64,000 nt of DNA from Edolisoma coerulescens (Eukaryota > Chordata > Aves > Passeriformes > Campephagidae): positions 31,840 to 95,839 of the forward strand of contig VWZW01007084.1 in NCBI GenBank assembly GCA_013397115.1, written 5' to 3'. The first letter of the stretch is position 1; each line of letters starts with the position of its first letter. Under the pieces are notes generated by a model. The model ran no database searches. It was not told where the DNA came from and was given only the letters and a program-made list of their open reading frames with translations. The translations under genes were made by a program, and so were the position numbers. Positions 50,325 to 61,190 of the stretch are shown in pieces.

Positions 50325-50450
50325 TACCAGAAGGAACTGAGGGACATGGCAAGTTGCTGATACACTCCAAAGGTCTGTGTCAGAGATGGAATTTTAATTT
50401 GGATCTCTTGAGCCTCTTGCAGTGCCATATCTAGAGTCTCAGTGAAAGCA
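50325..50450 (+). mobile_element. Ancient amniote retroposon piece (L3/CR1- or MIR-like)
   Basis: AAGGAACTGAGGGACATGGC, then AAAGGTCTGTGTCAGAGATG, GGAATTTTAATTTGGATCTC and TTGAGCCTCTTGCAGTGCC parallel the order of an old repeat whose less-diverged copies read 'aactgaggcacag', 'ggtcacacaggaagtctgtg', 'gaattgaacccagatctcctgag', 'ccagtgccctaaccac'. Confidence 0.5.
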
Positions 50451-51424
50451 GACTTGAATTTCTGTCACATTTCTGAAGGCAGAGGGCCTCACACAGGCCT
50501 CCTTCAGCTTCCATACATGACTGCAATGCCTCCGAGAGCTGCTCTGAGTGACAGGAGGTGCTTTCTTTCCCTGCTGGCAAGATAAGTGTGTTTATTATTT
50601 TTTCAACCTGCATTTTGGAAGGTTACTTACGCAGGCTTAGAAGTTCACATGTGACTCTTCTGTGCCAGTTCTCAAGAGTCATGGTCCCTGCTGCTGAATA
50701 TTTGCACTACTCTTTTGATCCACAGCTTTGAAGAGAGATCTATCAGAGAAGAGGGGGAACTGCCACAGCTGTCTTTTCTATAAGTATTTATTTATGCTTA
50801 TAAAACCAGATGGGAAAGGTGCCCATCCTGTGCTCTAGGCACTCCTGGTGATTATTTAAAAGCACAGTATAACAGAAAGACAAAACCAGTAGACCTACAC
50901 AGTAGTAACCTTTGCTTAGAGCCTACATCAAAACTGACAGAGTAATATAAAAGAGAGTGAATACCCAGGTCTCTGGGGTGAAAAAAACCCCATGCATCAA
51001 GAAGCAGTCATGTTTCTAAACACCCTAGAATTTTCCAGCTTCTCCAATCACAACAGATTGGGGAATTCTGCAAAAATATGTGGTAGAAGTACTCAGGTCA
51101 AGCAGTCTGACCATAACAGAGCAGGTCCCAAGAACATCCAGAATGTGGTTTATCTACACAAATTTAAAAAAAAAAAAAATTAAAAAACCCCACTAATTTT
51201 TCTTGATAACTGAAGAGCTTCTCAAAATTTCTGACCTGGAAGTAATCTGTTCATCGTTGGTCACATGTATCAATAACTCCATATAAAAATCCCCCCCTGG
51301 CTCTCTCTTGCTCATGCTCCTAAATGTACCAGGGACAAAATATAGCAACTTCACAGTGTCTGCTCTGATCCAGTGCAACAGCATTCAAACAGGATGCAAC
51401 CATACACTTTAATGTCACTGGGGG
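50451..51424. other. Noncoding stretch
   Basis: Unique sequence with an A run at about 51,166-51,178. No gene or repeat recognised. Confidence 0.5.
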
Positions 51425-51470
51425 AAAACAACAGCAACAACAAAAACCAAAAACCAAACCAACAAAAAAT
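51425..51470. repeat. A-rich (AAC/AAACC)n low-complexity tract
   Basis: Loose tandem AAC, then AAAACC units, ending 90 bases before the exon candidate at 51,560. Confidence 0.75.
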
Positions 51471-51559
51471 ATTGACAAATGCCTTTCCCCCCTCCCTCTC
51501 CTTCTGAGTCTTTTCTAATCATTCAGTGCCATTCACTGGAAGCTGTTGTTTTCTCCCAG

Positions 51560-51727
51560 GAGGTGACAGCTGCCTTGAGAGAGCATTCCTGAACTACCTT
51601 AAGTGGCTTTCAGAGCCAGAGGTGATGCAGGCAGAACAACCAGGAGGTTTAGAACACCTCATTGGAGGAGCAGCTGAGAGCTTAGAGTGCCTCAGGACAC
51701 AGAATTACAGCCCACCTCAGACAGGAG
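51560..51727 (+). other. Candidate 168-base exon, plus strand
   Basis: This is the best coding-exon candidate in the window. A strong acceptor (TGTTGTTTTCTCCCAG) is followed by 168 bases, exactly 56 codons, and a strong donor (GGAG then GTATGA). Two frames stop early and one stays open end to end in phase 1-1. The predicted 55-residue peptide starts GDSCLERAFLNYLKWLSEPE, is glutamate- and leucine-rich, has two cysteines and no low-complexity run. The segment is more GC-rich than its flanks. I recognise no family. It may be a coding exon, a long-noncoding exon or chance. Confidence 0.3.
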
Positions 51728-52989
51728 GTATGAACTGAGGACCAATTTTCAAATATTCTAGTGAAATCCCATCCATTCCAGCTGCAATTCTTTGCCTTCC
51801 TGCGAAGAAGTTGAAGTGGCAGCCAAAAACTAACCTTGTACTGCAAGAAAATATGCTATTATTTTCTTCAAAAATCATGTCCTAGTTCATATTTTCCTTA
51901 AATGTTAGTTTTCTAGAAGGTCCAAGCTGGTTTCTGTAGTTCTGGTAACTGTAAGCAAGCTTTTTGAAAAGCCTCTGCATTTGGCATGTTGGAAAATATT
52001 TGGACAGTATGAAAGTTTACTGAATTTAGACTCTCATTAGACCTATTTAAACATCTCTAAACTGGTGACCAAATGCCCCTTGGGACAGGGACAGTTTGCT
52101 AAAGTCATTGGCTTAGGTTTTGAAAGGCATTTTCCAGATAAAAATATAGTCCTTCTTCAGGCATCATGAACCACTTATGCTGTGACAGAATCACGGGCTT
52201 CTGGAATTCTATGTTAACTATTTTTTTCCTCACAAGGCACAACCGTTTCACCCCACCCAGGTTTCCAAACTCATATTAGCACTGTTCCTGTATATCTTGC
52301 ATTCTTCCATTTGTCCTGCCACATGTTCTGTTGGATTTCTCCCTGACACCACTATCATGAACGTGGTAGGTGAAGGGATTGCTTCAGCCTCCTGATGCCA
52401 AGAGCCCTGGCCTTTGCTCCTTCTCACCAATAAACTTCATGTATTTGAGCCAAACTGGAATGGTTCCGAGTCACATCAATGTTAATTTGTGTCTGTGAAC
52501 TTCGGTACCGCTGCCTTGTGCTTTTTCAGTTCAGTCCCAGCTGAGTTCTCCTGTTAATTCTGAATGGGCACAAGGTAGGGCAACCAACAGTGTGCCCTGG
52601 GACTCACCTGGCCCTGGGCAATTTAGGGAGACCCAGTGGGTTGTCATGACAGTCACAAATTACTCAGGTGACACAGAGACAAGTCAAAACCAGAGACAAG
52701 TTGAACAGAATTCAAATAAAAAATTGAAAGTTCAGGAAACATGATACAGCCGATTCACTTCGGGACTACAGAAATATCTGAGGCCTCCATTTCCTAACCA
52801 GCACTTACTGTAACTTTTCAACCCACAGAAAGGAAAGCATATCAATATTACCATCTTTGGCCCGACTCCTGATAAACACAAGTTTTCAAACACTAGACTT
52901 TGATGTGGGACAAAATGTTTACATTTATTTTCTCTTTTACTGCAGAGAGTGGGAAAGAACCCTAGGCATAAATATATGAACCTCCAGAT
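51728..52989. other. Noncoding stretch
   Basis: Unique sequence. A perfect minus-strand donor word (CCAG then GTGAGT) ends at 52,608, but no convincing acceptor or frame goes with it. Confidence 0.5.
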
Positions 52990-53130
52990 TACTTCTGCTT
53001 TTAGATGGAGGGATGGAGGCACAAAGAGACTGAGCTCTGACTGATCCAAGCACACAGAAACCTAGTCAATCACCCAAATTACTCTCAGGAGCCAGGAATT
53101 CTGACTCTTTGTCCACTGCTGTAATGATTA
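52990..53130 (+). mobile_element. Ancient amniote MIR-like or L3-like retroposon piece
   Basis: GATGGAGGCACAAAGAGACT, then GATCCAAGCACACAGAAACC, CAGGAGCCAGGAATTCTGAC and TCTTTGTCCACTGCTGTAA follow the order of the old repeat core (gatgaggcacagagag, caaggtcacacag, agccaggaattgaac, gtccagtgctctaa). Confidence 0.45.
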
Positions 53131-54283
53131 AATAATGATGCCAGCCATGATAAAACCATATAACAGGAGAAAGTGGGCGTTAGAACACCTGCAATTAGCA
53201 ACAGCTAGGCTAATCTTATGTAGTCTGTGTGATCCAAACACTTAAAAAAAAACTTTCTCCAACCCACAGAGGAAAATTGTATCACTCCATACTCCTACAA
53301 TGCATTGTAGTACATTTCTTGGTAAAACAGTATCAACAGTTTGTGTAACGCTCTTTACTAACACATTCTTAACTGGAAATAGGAAGTGAGTAATAACACA
53401 AGCAAGAGCATCTCCTGTGTCACTTTTGTGTGTGTTTGCAATATATTCGTGATGTGTGTCATCAAATCACTGCTCTGAATCAACAAGAGAGATACCAGGT
53501 CACTTGAGTCCCGGGTGGCATTAAATTGAAACCGAAGGTCACCCTTTTGTTTCTCTCCTGCTCTCAGGGGCATTGCGTCAATAAATATAGACAGGACTTC
53601 CACGCTGTAAAGGAGTTAATGTCCACAGAATTGACATTTAAATGAAGGGATTAAAATACTGTAAATTTAGCTAGCAAAATGGATCTCAGATAGAACTGCC
53701 TTTGAAATAGGGGTCTAGCCATGCCTCAGTGCTGCTTTAGGCAAGTGTCTCGCCATCCCATTGCAATGGAAACTGGAAGGGATCTTTCAGTTGATACTTC
53801 GGCAAATAAACGGGAACTTATTCTTAACTCTTTTGTTTCCTAATTGTTGAACTGTTCCAATGGCTGTTTGCATTCAAACACCTCTAGGCAGTCACATGAA
53901 GAACATGGAAAGAGAAAAATCAAACTTGAGGCCTTTTAAGATTTGGTCCATTCTGGATATTAGTACATAACTTGCATCAGCTTCAAAAGGAATTGCCCTG
54001 GCTTATGCCATGGACGAGTGTGACCTTTGAGCCTGTTTGTTTTATATACTAACTCAAATATATGCAGGTATGAGCTCAGAATAGCCCCTTTGAAGTTAGG
54101 CCTGGAGCAAGAGGTTAAGGAGGCAGTGAGGCAGCTTTGTCCACAGCCATAGCATTTAAATAAATTACAAAAGTTCCAAGTAAAGTAAGCTCTGAAGAGT
54201 TCAAGAAAGAAACTTAAGTACTTAATAGTTTTAACCTATCGTTTCGGTTTAGAAGGAATTTTCCTATTGCTTTAGTCAATATT

Positions 54284-54320
54284 CTGATATATTATTTTGC
54301 TGATATATTGCTGATATATT
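54284..54320. repeat. Three imperfectly spaced CTGATATATT copies
   Basis: Identical 10-base words start at 54,284, 54,300 and 54,311. Small local duplication. Confidence 0.8.
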
Positions 54321-57300
54321 TGAATCTTCAATGACACTACTACACAAAATAGAACTGCAGTCTCATCACACAATGTCCCATCTTGACTCTCCAGACCAGG
54401 AATGAGAGAAAGTCCTCAGGCTGTGAGGCCTTTTTCTTCCCTCATATCCCATCCACTCCACTCTCAGTGACGTCCCAGTGCCTGGGGCCCTCCCTGGTGA
54501 AGCCTGAGAGCCCAGTGATTCACAGTGATTCACTCCTGGCCATTTTTCTAAGTCTTCACAGGAACTGGGTGGCACTACAGTAAAGTCAAGCTACATCCCC
54601 AGAGACAGACTCTGCAGCTTGTCCCTTTGACAACTGCAGCCAGAGGGAGACTTTTTTAAACGAGGAATCGTTAAGATGTACAGTGCTGAAATGAATCCCT
54701 CTCTTTTCTCCTACGTACCAAGCCATCAGGTGGGCATTAACAAGCCAGGTAAAACCAAAACCATTCTCAACAGCCCACTTTCAATTAACCAAGCTCCATT
54801 TCCCTGACAAAGCAGCACTTTGCAACAGGCCCTAATGACCAGGGCTCACTGTTCCAAGCTTGGTTATTGCTTTCTTCTGGTGATGTCACTTTATATAGGA
54901 AGTACATGAAAAGATGAAATGTAATTCCCTCACTCCCCCCACAGCAGGTTGGTGGAGAGAATCAGAAGGGTAAAAGTGGGAAACTTCATGGGTTGAGATA
55001 AAGACAGTTTAATATGTAAAGCAAAAGCCATGCATGCAAGCAAAGCAAGGCAAGGAATGGATTCTCCCCTTCCCAAGGGCAGGCAGGTGTTCAGCCCTGC
55101 CCAGCACAGCCGGGCTCCATCACATGTAACAGTGACTGATGAAGGCAAGTTTGTCAGTCCAAACATCACTCCAAATATCCTCTCCTTCCTTCTTGCCCAG
55201 CTTCATAGCTGAGCCTGATGCCATATGGTGAGGAATGTCCCTCTGCTCAGCTGGGGTCAGCTGTCCTGACTGCGTCCCCTCCCAACTTCTTGTGCTCTCC
55301 CAGCCTCCTCTCTGATGGGGGGGTTGGGAGGCAGAGAAGGCCTTGGCTCTGTGCAAGCCCTGCTCAGCAATAATGAAAACGTCCCTGTATTACTAACACT
55401 GTTTCCAGCACAAATCCGAAACACAGCCCCACAGCAAATACTGTGAAGAAAATTAACTCTAGCCCAGCTAAAACCAGCACAACCAGTAATTCTCAGAGCT
55501 GTATAGCTCAGAGCAAGTGCACTTGCTTTCTTTAATAATACCCATTTACTTCTTGCCTCCTCCTACTCAGGCCTGTGACAGTCCGCCCCTGCTTCATTTT
55601 AAGAAGATAAAGCAACAGAGTATGGATAAAGATGCAGGGTAGGGATAGAGATGTTATATTACTGTATGTAGTGATACAACAGCTGACCACAGGTAACTCA
55701 TTTTTTTTTATCTTAAGATGAAGCTCTCTCTCCAGCTGAATTTGGATGACCTTTCAGTTTCTCTTGCTGAATTCCATGCTCAAGTGCCATATGGATCCCA
55801 TGTCAGCTACTCCTACTGTGAGTGTCACACGCACCAACTGGTGTGCTTTCCAAAGCATTGGATAATGGGAATAGCTTATTTCTTTCTCATGTGGTTATCA
55901 CAAGAAGTTAAAATTCTATGTTTCTTGCAGTGTATAAGCTTTAACAGGGTTCATATGTTGCATGTAGAGAGGTAATAAATTGCATGGCAGACAGGGCTGT
56001 TAAACAATAGCAATAAGGCTCTTCTTACTTAGTTTTTTTCATTGTCATTCTTGATTATTAATACTTTTCAACTGGGGAAAGCTTGATTCATAAGCTCCCA
56101 TATGTCACAGCTTGGAGTAACTTTTGAGCACTGCCTGGTGAACTAGCTTTGTCACAACAGGCAGAGAGAAAGGGCGCTGCTGCTGGCAGTTCAGTAGAGC
56201 TAAGTGACAACGAGACTGGCAACGAATACCAACTAGAAGAATTCAAAGCAAAAAGCTTGACAACAGCTTCAGGTGCCAGACAAAGCAGTCTTGCAGAGCA
56301 TATGCCAACTTCTGATGACTACACATAATATGTAGGTCCTTGGTTTCTTAATCAAGTTATTTTCAGCAAAGGGGTTTGTCTCTTGTCTTTATGTTACCTG
56401 CCATGATGTATAAATTAAAATTCTTAGCTGATTATATGCTCTGAAACCTAATTAAACCAGAGACAAATCTTGTCTTTTACCAATACACTAAAGGCATTTT
56501 TTAAGACCTCAAGATGCTATTAAAACACAAAGAGTTCTTTTCTATGGTGGTGATCTCATAGAAATACAATAACTGAAATTATCTCTGCTCAGAGTATTGG
56601 TCATAAGGCCCTAATCAATCTGATTTCCCTGGGTCAGTATTTTAGCCTGCCATCCCTCAAGGTCCCCATTATTCATATACATCCTTTACATGTCTATGTA
56701 CAACCATCATTGCTGCTATATACTGGCAATGAATGAACTTCAGTAGCAAAGGATATTTGTCACAGACACATGGAAAACTTAGGAAGTATCACAGAAATTA
56801 TCACTTTCTGAACAAATTATCTGAATTCCCATATTTTCAAATATTTCTGACCTTGGTAGGACTATTTTGAGTCAGAAGTACTTTATATGGAACATTTTTC
56901 TATGGTACTCTTGGACCAAATGTAGTTGTTTGTGGTTTTGGATAATTTTGGACATAAATTTTCTCGATTCTGGATCAAGAGGACTATTAAATCAGACAGA
57001 TAAACAGGTAAAAAGCTTTAGCCATACCCAGCTATAGAGACTCCAGCTATCTCAAGTGTCTGTCAGTGCTGCTTAGCAGCAAGGCATGCTGTGAAAGGCT
57101 TGTTTACTAATATTTGCAAGACTACAACAGATGTACAAAATGAGCTAGGCTACAGTGAACATTAAGAAAGGGCAGCTGATTGTTTAATCTAGAGAGAGGG
57201 AATTTGCTAGAAACACCACTAGCTCTTTGCTGGCATGGAAATTTTTATAGTCAAGAGGAATATTCTCGACAGCATCATCCCTTCCTTTCAGATTTGTGCT

Positions 57301-57677
57301 TTTGCCCCCCTGAAATCGCTGAAGCTGGACTATGGATTTTTGTGTATAGGAAGGTCTGGCTGGTGATTGCTGTTGGTTTTGCCAAAACTGTTGTGATTTG
57401 ACTATTTGTACATAAAATATGCAACAGCAAGAAGGGAAAGTGCATGCAGAGACAATGTTTTGAATGCTAGATATGGACAGGAGGGATACTGCAGAGAGAT
57501 GAAATCAATCAAGGGATCAGTGGGGTACTTTAATGCTTCAGGAAGATGATGTGTATTAAAGGACAACATTTTAGAATTGACTGTACACATCTCATTGGTT
57601 TCTTCACGGTTAGGTTTACACAGCAGCCATTAGTCTTTTTTCTTATTGGCTAATACAACAAATTTTCACGGCTGTGA

Positions 57678-57706
57678 GTATATACATATATAAAAATATA
57701 TATATG
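57678..57706. repeat. TA-rich microsatellite
   Basis: Alternating TA interrupted by a C and by a short A run. Confidence 0.8.
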
Positions 57707-59002
57707 AGATACTATACTGCTCAATTCAGATTGCATCTAAAATCCAGCTCTTATAGTTTCACGGTTTTGTAAGAGTCTCACCTGCTTTGTTATGACTGAG
57801 CCCTGTTGAGTTGGTATAGAAAACTACAGTCCTGGCCTCAGAAATTTACCTTCCAATTTAGAAAAAGATACTTTAATCGGTGATAACAAGTATCAGGGGA
57901 AAGAGGAAGAACAATACAGGTGATAAGATCAGGCAATTACATAAGTTAACAAAATTACTTTGATTTTAAAATTTCCCCATCAAATCTTAATACCTAATAT
58001 TTCGTTAATCTTTTTTAATAACCATTTCAAAATCAGCCTTGCCCAACTGAGCAGTCCTGAACTCTCAAGAGTGTCAAAAAGTGATTTTGAAATGTTAAAG
58101 GCACTGCATTTGTGGGTTCTGTCTCAAGCTACCTCCCAGGACCTGAAACCAACAATGCATAGAACACCCAGTGATTTCTGTAAGCAGTCTTAAGTTGAGC
58201 AGCCACTAACACCAAAGGTCCCACAAACACCAGCTGCTTTTGGAACTATGTACATTGTCTGTTTATTTTAGTTCCTTTTTAGATACACACATACAGTGAT
58301 CTAAAGCTCTTTCACTTCTCATTATCAGACCATTTTCAAAATCATACATTCTCACAGTGTCAGAGCTCTTGTTATCTCCAGCAGCAAAGGTCTCTCATGC
58401 TGTAGCTATAGAGGTCTGCAGGCCTGATCCCCTGAAAACATCCTGCCATCAGTATACTTTTTGTCCTCAAACAAGGAATAGCAAGCTGCCATTCTGATTT
58501 CCTCTGAGCCATATGCTTCGGCATCTTGAAAGCATCCAAGCCAAGACTTCCTTTGCTTTGCTTGAACCTCTGAAATGAGATAACCTCACAGTCCCAATCT
58601 TCTACTTCTGGATTTTTTTTATTTCTGACTTTTGTGCAAATTGAGGTTTATAACTCAAGCAGAAATTATGCTCCCAAAGTTTTGAATCTGACCGTGTTAA
58701 CCTTCTGCAGTATGCATTTATCAAAATAGCTGCTGGTGACAAAGCTGAGAGGGGAAACCCCAGGCCATGCACCATATGGTGACAGGGACAGCAACAGAAA
58801 CAGTAAGAAATAGTAATTACTAAACAAAACAATCCTTCACAGTTTCAAAATGGCTTTTCCAAGAAGTAATAATAACTGCTGGTTAATTCTTCCTTGTGAC
58901 TGCTTGATTCTGAATAAACACATCTCTTTCTCAACTTCGGGAAAAGTTTTTTTTTTTCCTCCTTCTGCCTTTTTTAACATTTGAAATATAAGTAGTATTA
59001 TA

Positions 59003-59045
59003 GTAACCATGGTATCCTGATGACATAATGGTTACCATGAGAACA
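59003..59045. promoter_or_regulatory. Inverted repeat of RFX/X-box-like sites
   Basis: GTAACCAT (59003-59010) and its exact reverse complement ATGGTTAC (59028-59035) are separated by 17 bases. Each arm extends into an X-box-like word: AGTAACCATGGTATCC and GGTTACCATGAGAAC, both close to the GTNRCC-n-RGYAAC pattern bound by RFX factors. A TGATGACATAA word lies between them. A TTTTATATTTAAT element follows about 50 bases on. Motif evidence only. Confidence 0.4.
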
Positions 59046-59217
59046 AAGCTGAAATAGTGTCATCAGAGCCCCTTCTCTCTGCTGTGTGTTGAGTTTTATA
59101 TTTAATAGAGATGGCCAAACTGCTGCCACCCAGCCTGGCCAATTCTGTGTGGCTTCATGGTTTCAAAGCTCATAAAAGCAAAGCTTCCCTGTGCTGCTGC
59201 CTTCCACCTTGGTACAG

Positions 59218-59277
59218 TTAGTTTTGCTTCAGGGCTGCTGTGCTACCAGCTTATAAGACAGGTCTGCATAGCAGCAG
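59218..59277 (+). other. Candidate 60-base exon, plus strand
   Basis: A pyrimidine-rich stretch ending in GGTACAG precedes it and CAG-GTAAGA, a near-perfect donor, follows. One frame is open through all 60 bases in phase 1-1 (peptide SFASGLLCYQLIRQVCIAA). It lies 170 bases past the RFX-like inverted repeat. No homology recognised; the shortness makes chance likely. Confidence 0.15.
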
Positions 59278-60279
59278 GTAAGAGGAGAACTGTTGTAAGA
59301 GATTCCCCCAGGACAGTGGTATTTGTCATGTCCTTAGGACATCCCCCAGTATAGCCCTCAGCCATGAGTAAAATGGCAGTTCTTGGTCTCCACTTGCCAG
59401 AAAAAACAGATTTTAAATCATTTTAACTTGACTGTGCTAGAAGATTTCTCTGCTATCCTGTACAGGGTCTCTCAGTGCATGATTGTCTATGGTCCAGTCC
59501 TGCAATGACCTCTGCCCAGAGAGTGCTCTACACCCACAAAGGAATGCACTGGCCACTGCCAAAATACTGTACCCAGAGGGTAGCTCCAGCTTCAGGCAAG
59601 CAAAAGCTATTCCCAGCTAGTTTCCTCAGAGAAGATCCTCTTTCTTTTACTGCAAGAACCGCTGGACATGACTCACTGCATATTGTTTGTTCATTTTGCT
59701 ATATATATTTCCCGAATGCTATTTTAAGTTGCATTTCTCCCTTATGCTCCTACCAAGTTTACTGCATGAAAACAACCCTCTAGTTTTTAATTTCATATTT
59801 AACCAAAACAAATGTGGTGTGGCTCTGCTCACTTCAGTAAAGCTCTCTGGATTTGTGTTCTGCATACAGATATAAGAAAGTTGGTCAGAGGGAAAGACGT
59901 GGAAGGTACTACGAAACAAAGGGAGCAACAAAGCAGGCAGCATTTCATACAAAAGCTCCCTGCGTTCTGCCTGTGTTTTCACACCAACTCAGTTCACTTC
60001 CTGCAGATGGTTCACATGCATTTTCTTCCTCCTCTAACCAGAATCCACTGCACAGGCTCTTCCTAAAAATTCTGACCATAAAATTTATATTGTAGCCCCT
60101 TTTCAGTACCTACTACCCAATGGGTTTACCCCGCTGGTTTCACACAGTTCTTCCTTCTTCTTTGCCTTCACCTTTTTGGAAAGTCAGAATACATACAATG
60201 CCATTGTCAAAGACTAAAGATTCCCCCTAAATCCATTGAATAATTCAGGTTGACATCCCTCTGAACAGCAGCCCCAATG

Positions 60280-60485
60280 GGGTTTCAGGTGTGAAATGAG
60301 GGTCTAGTCTGTCCCGTCATGTAGGTCATTGGTATTGATGTTAAACAGCAACTGCCCCAGAGGGACATTGCTAGTAAGTCACCAGATAAATTTTGAATTG
60401 TTAACCCCTACCCCTCAAGCCCTGGGGCTCAGCCAAATTTTCACCTGTTATTCCATACCTCTCCAATTGTCTACAAGGATACTAT
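60280..60485 (-). mobile_element. CR1-type LINE reverse-transcriptase fragment
   Basis: Translated on the minus strand with frameshifts and stops, the segment shows words of the CR1 reverse-transcriptase domain in order: IWLSPRA, GVNNSKFIW, LTSNVPLGQ (family: TSGVPQGS), LLFNINTNDLHDGTD (family: LFNIFINDL-DGTE). This is the region just upstream of the catalytic YxDD box. Because reverse transcriptase lies upstream of the C-terminus in CR1 but here sits beyond the 3' terminus of the neighbouring copy, it must be a separate insertion. Inactive. Confidence 0.75.
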
Positions 60486-60491
60486 AGGAGA

Positions 60492-61190
60492 CTAAGTCAC
60501 AGAATCACAGAATGGGTCAGGTTGAAGGGACCACAGGAGGTCATCTGGTCCAACCTCCCTGCTCAAGCAGGGTCATCCCAGAGCACATTGCACAGGATTG
60601 TGTCCAGACTGTTCTTGAGTATCTCCAGCAAGGGAGACCCCACACCCTCTCTGGGCAGCCTGGTCCAGTGCTCATTGCTCACCCACACTTTAAAGTTCTT
60701 CCTCATGTTCAGGTGGAACTTTCTGTGCCTCAGTTTCTGCCCATTGCCTCTTGTCCTATTGCTTGGCACCACTGAGAAAAGCCTGGCTCCATCCTCCTGA
60801 CACCCTCCCTTCAGATACTGACAGACATTGATGAGGTCCTCTCTCAGTCTTCTCTTCTTGAGGCTGAACAGGCCCAGCAGCCTCATCCATTCCTCACAGA
60901 AGAGATGCTCCAGACCCTTAACCATCTCTGTAGCCCTCCACTGGACCCGCTCTGGGAGCTCCATGTCTCTGTCATACTGAGGAGCCCAGAGCTCAGCACA
61001 GTATCCCAGGTGAGCCCTCACCTGGGCTGAGCAGAGGGACAGAATCACCTCGACCTGCTGGCAATGCTCTTCCTAATGCCTCCCAGGACAGCACTGGCCT
61101 TCTTGGCCACAAGGGCACACTGATGGGTCATGGACAGCTTCTTGTTCACCAGGACCCCCACATCCTTCTCCACAAAGCTGCTTGTCAGTA
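60492..61190 (-). mobile_element. CR1 LINE, ORF2 C-terminus and 3' end
   Basis: The longest and best-preserved CR1 copy here. On the plus strand it begins with TCACAGAATCACAGAATGGG, the reverse complement of the CR1 3' terminus, so the sense strand is minus. A 161-codon frame (61,048-60,563) contains the ORF2 C-terminal signature: VRAHLGYCAELWAPQYDRD, LERVQWRATEMVKGLEHL-like words, LGLFSLKKRRLREDLINV and SNRTRGNGQKL. Beyond 61,048 the homology continues to about 61,190 in shifted frames. The 5' part is missing, so no endonuclease or reverse transcriptase is encoded and the copy is dead. Confidence 0.97.

Larger units (their letters stand above)
53131..59002. other. Noncoding stretch, no gene identified
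   Basis: Unique AT-rich sequence with a short CTGATATATT triplet (54,284-54,320), a 10-base tandem duplication of AGTGATTCAC (54,514-54,533) and a TA/A tract (57,678-57,706). A stretch at about 57,830-57,900 faintly recalls the 'cagtccctgccc' part of an old retroposon and is not called. Confidence 0.5.

Noticed and set aside
60563..61048. 161-codon minus-strand frame as a host gene
   Set aside because: It is the decayed C-terminus of CR1 ORF2, with the CR1 3' terminus directly downstream.
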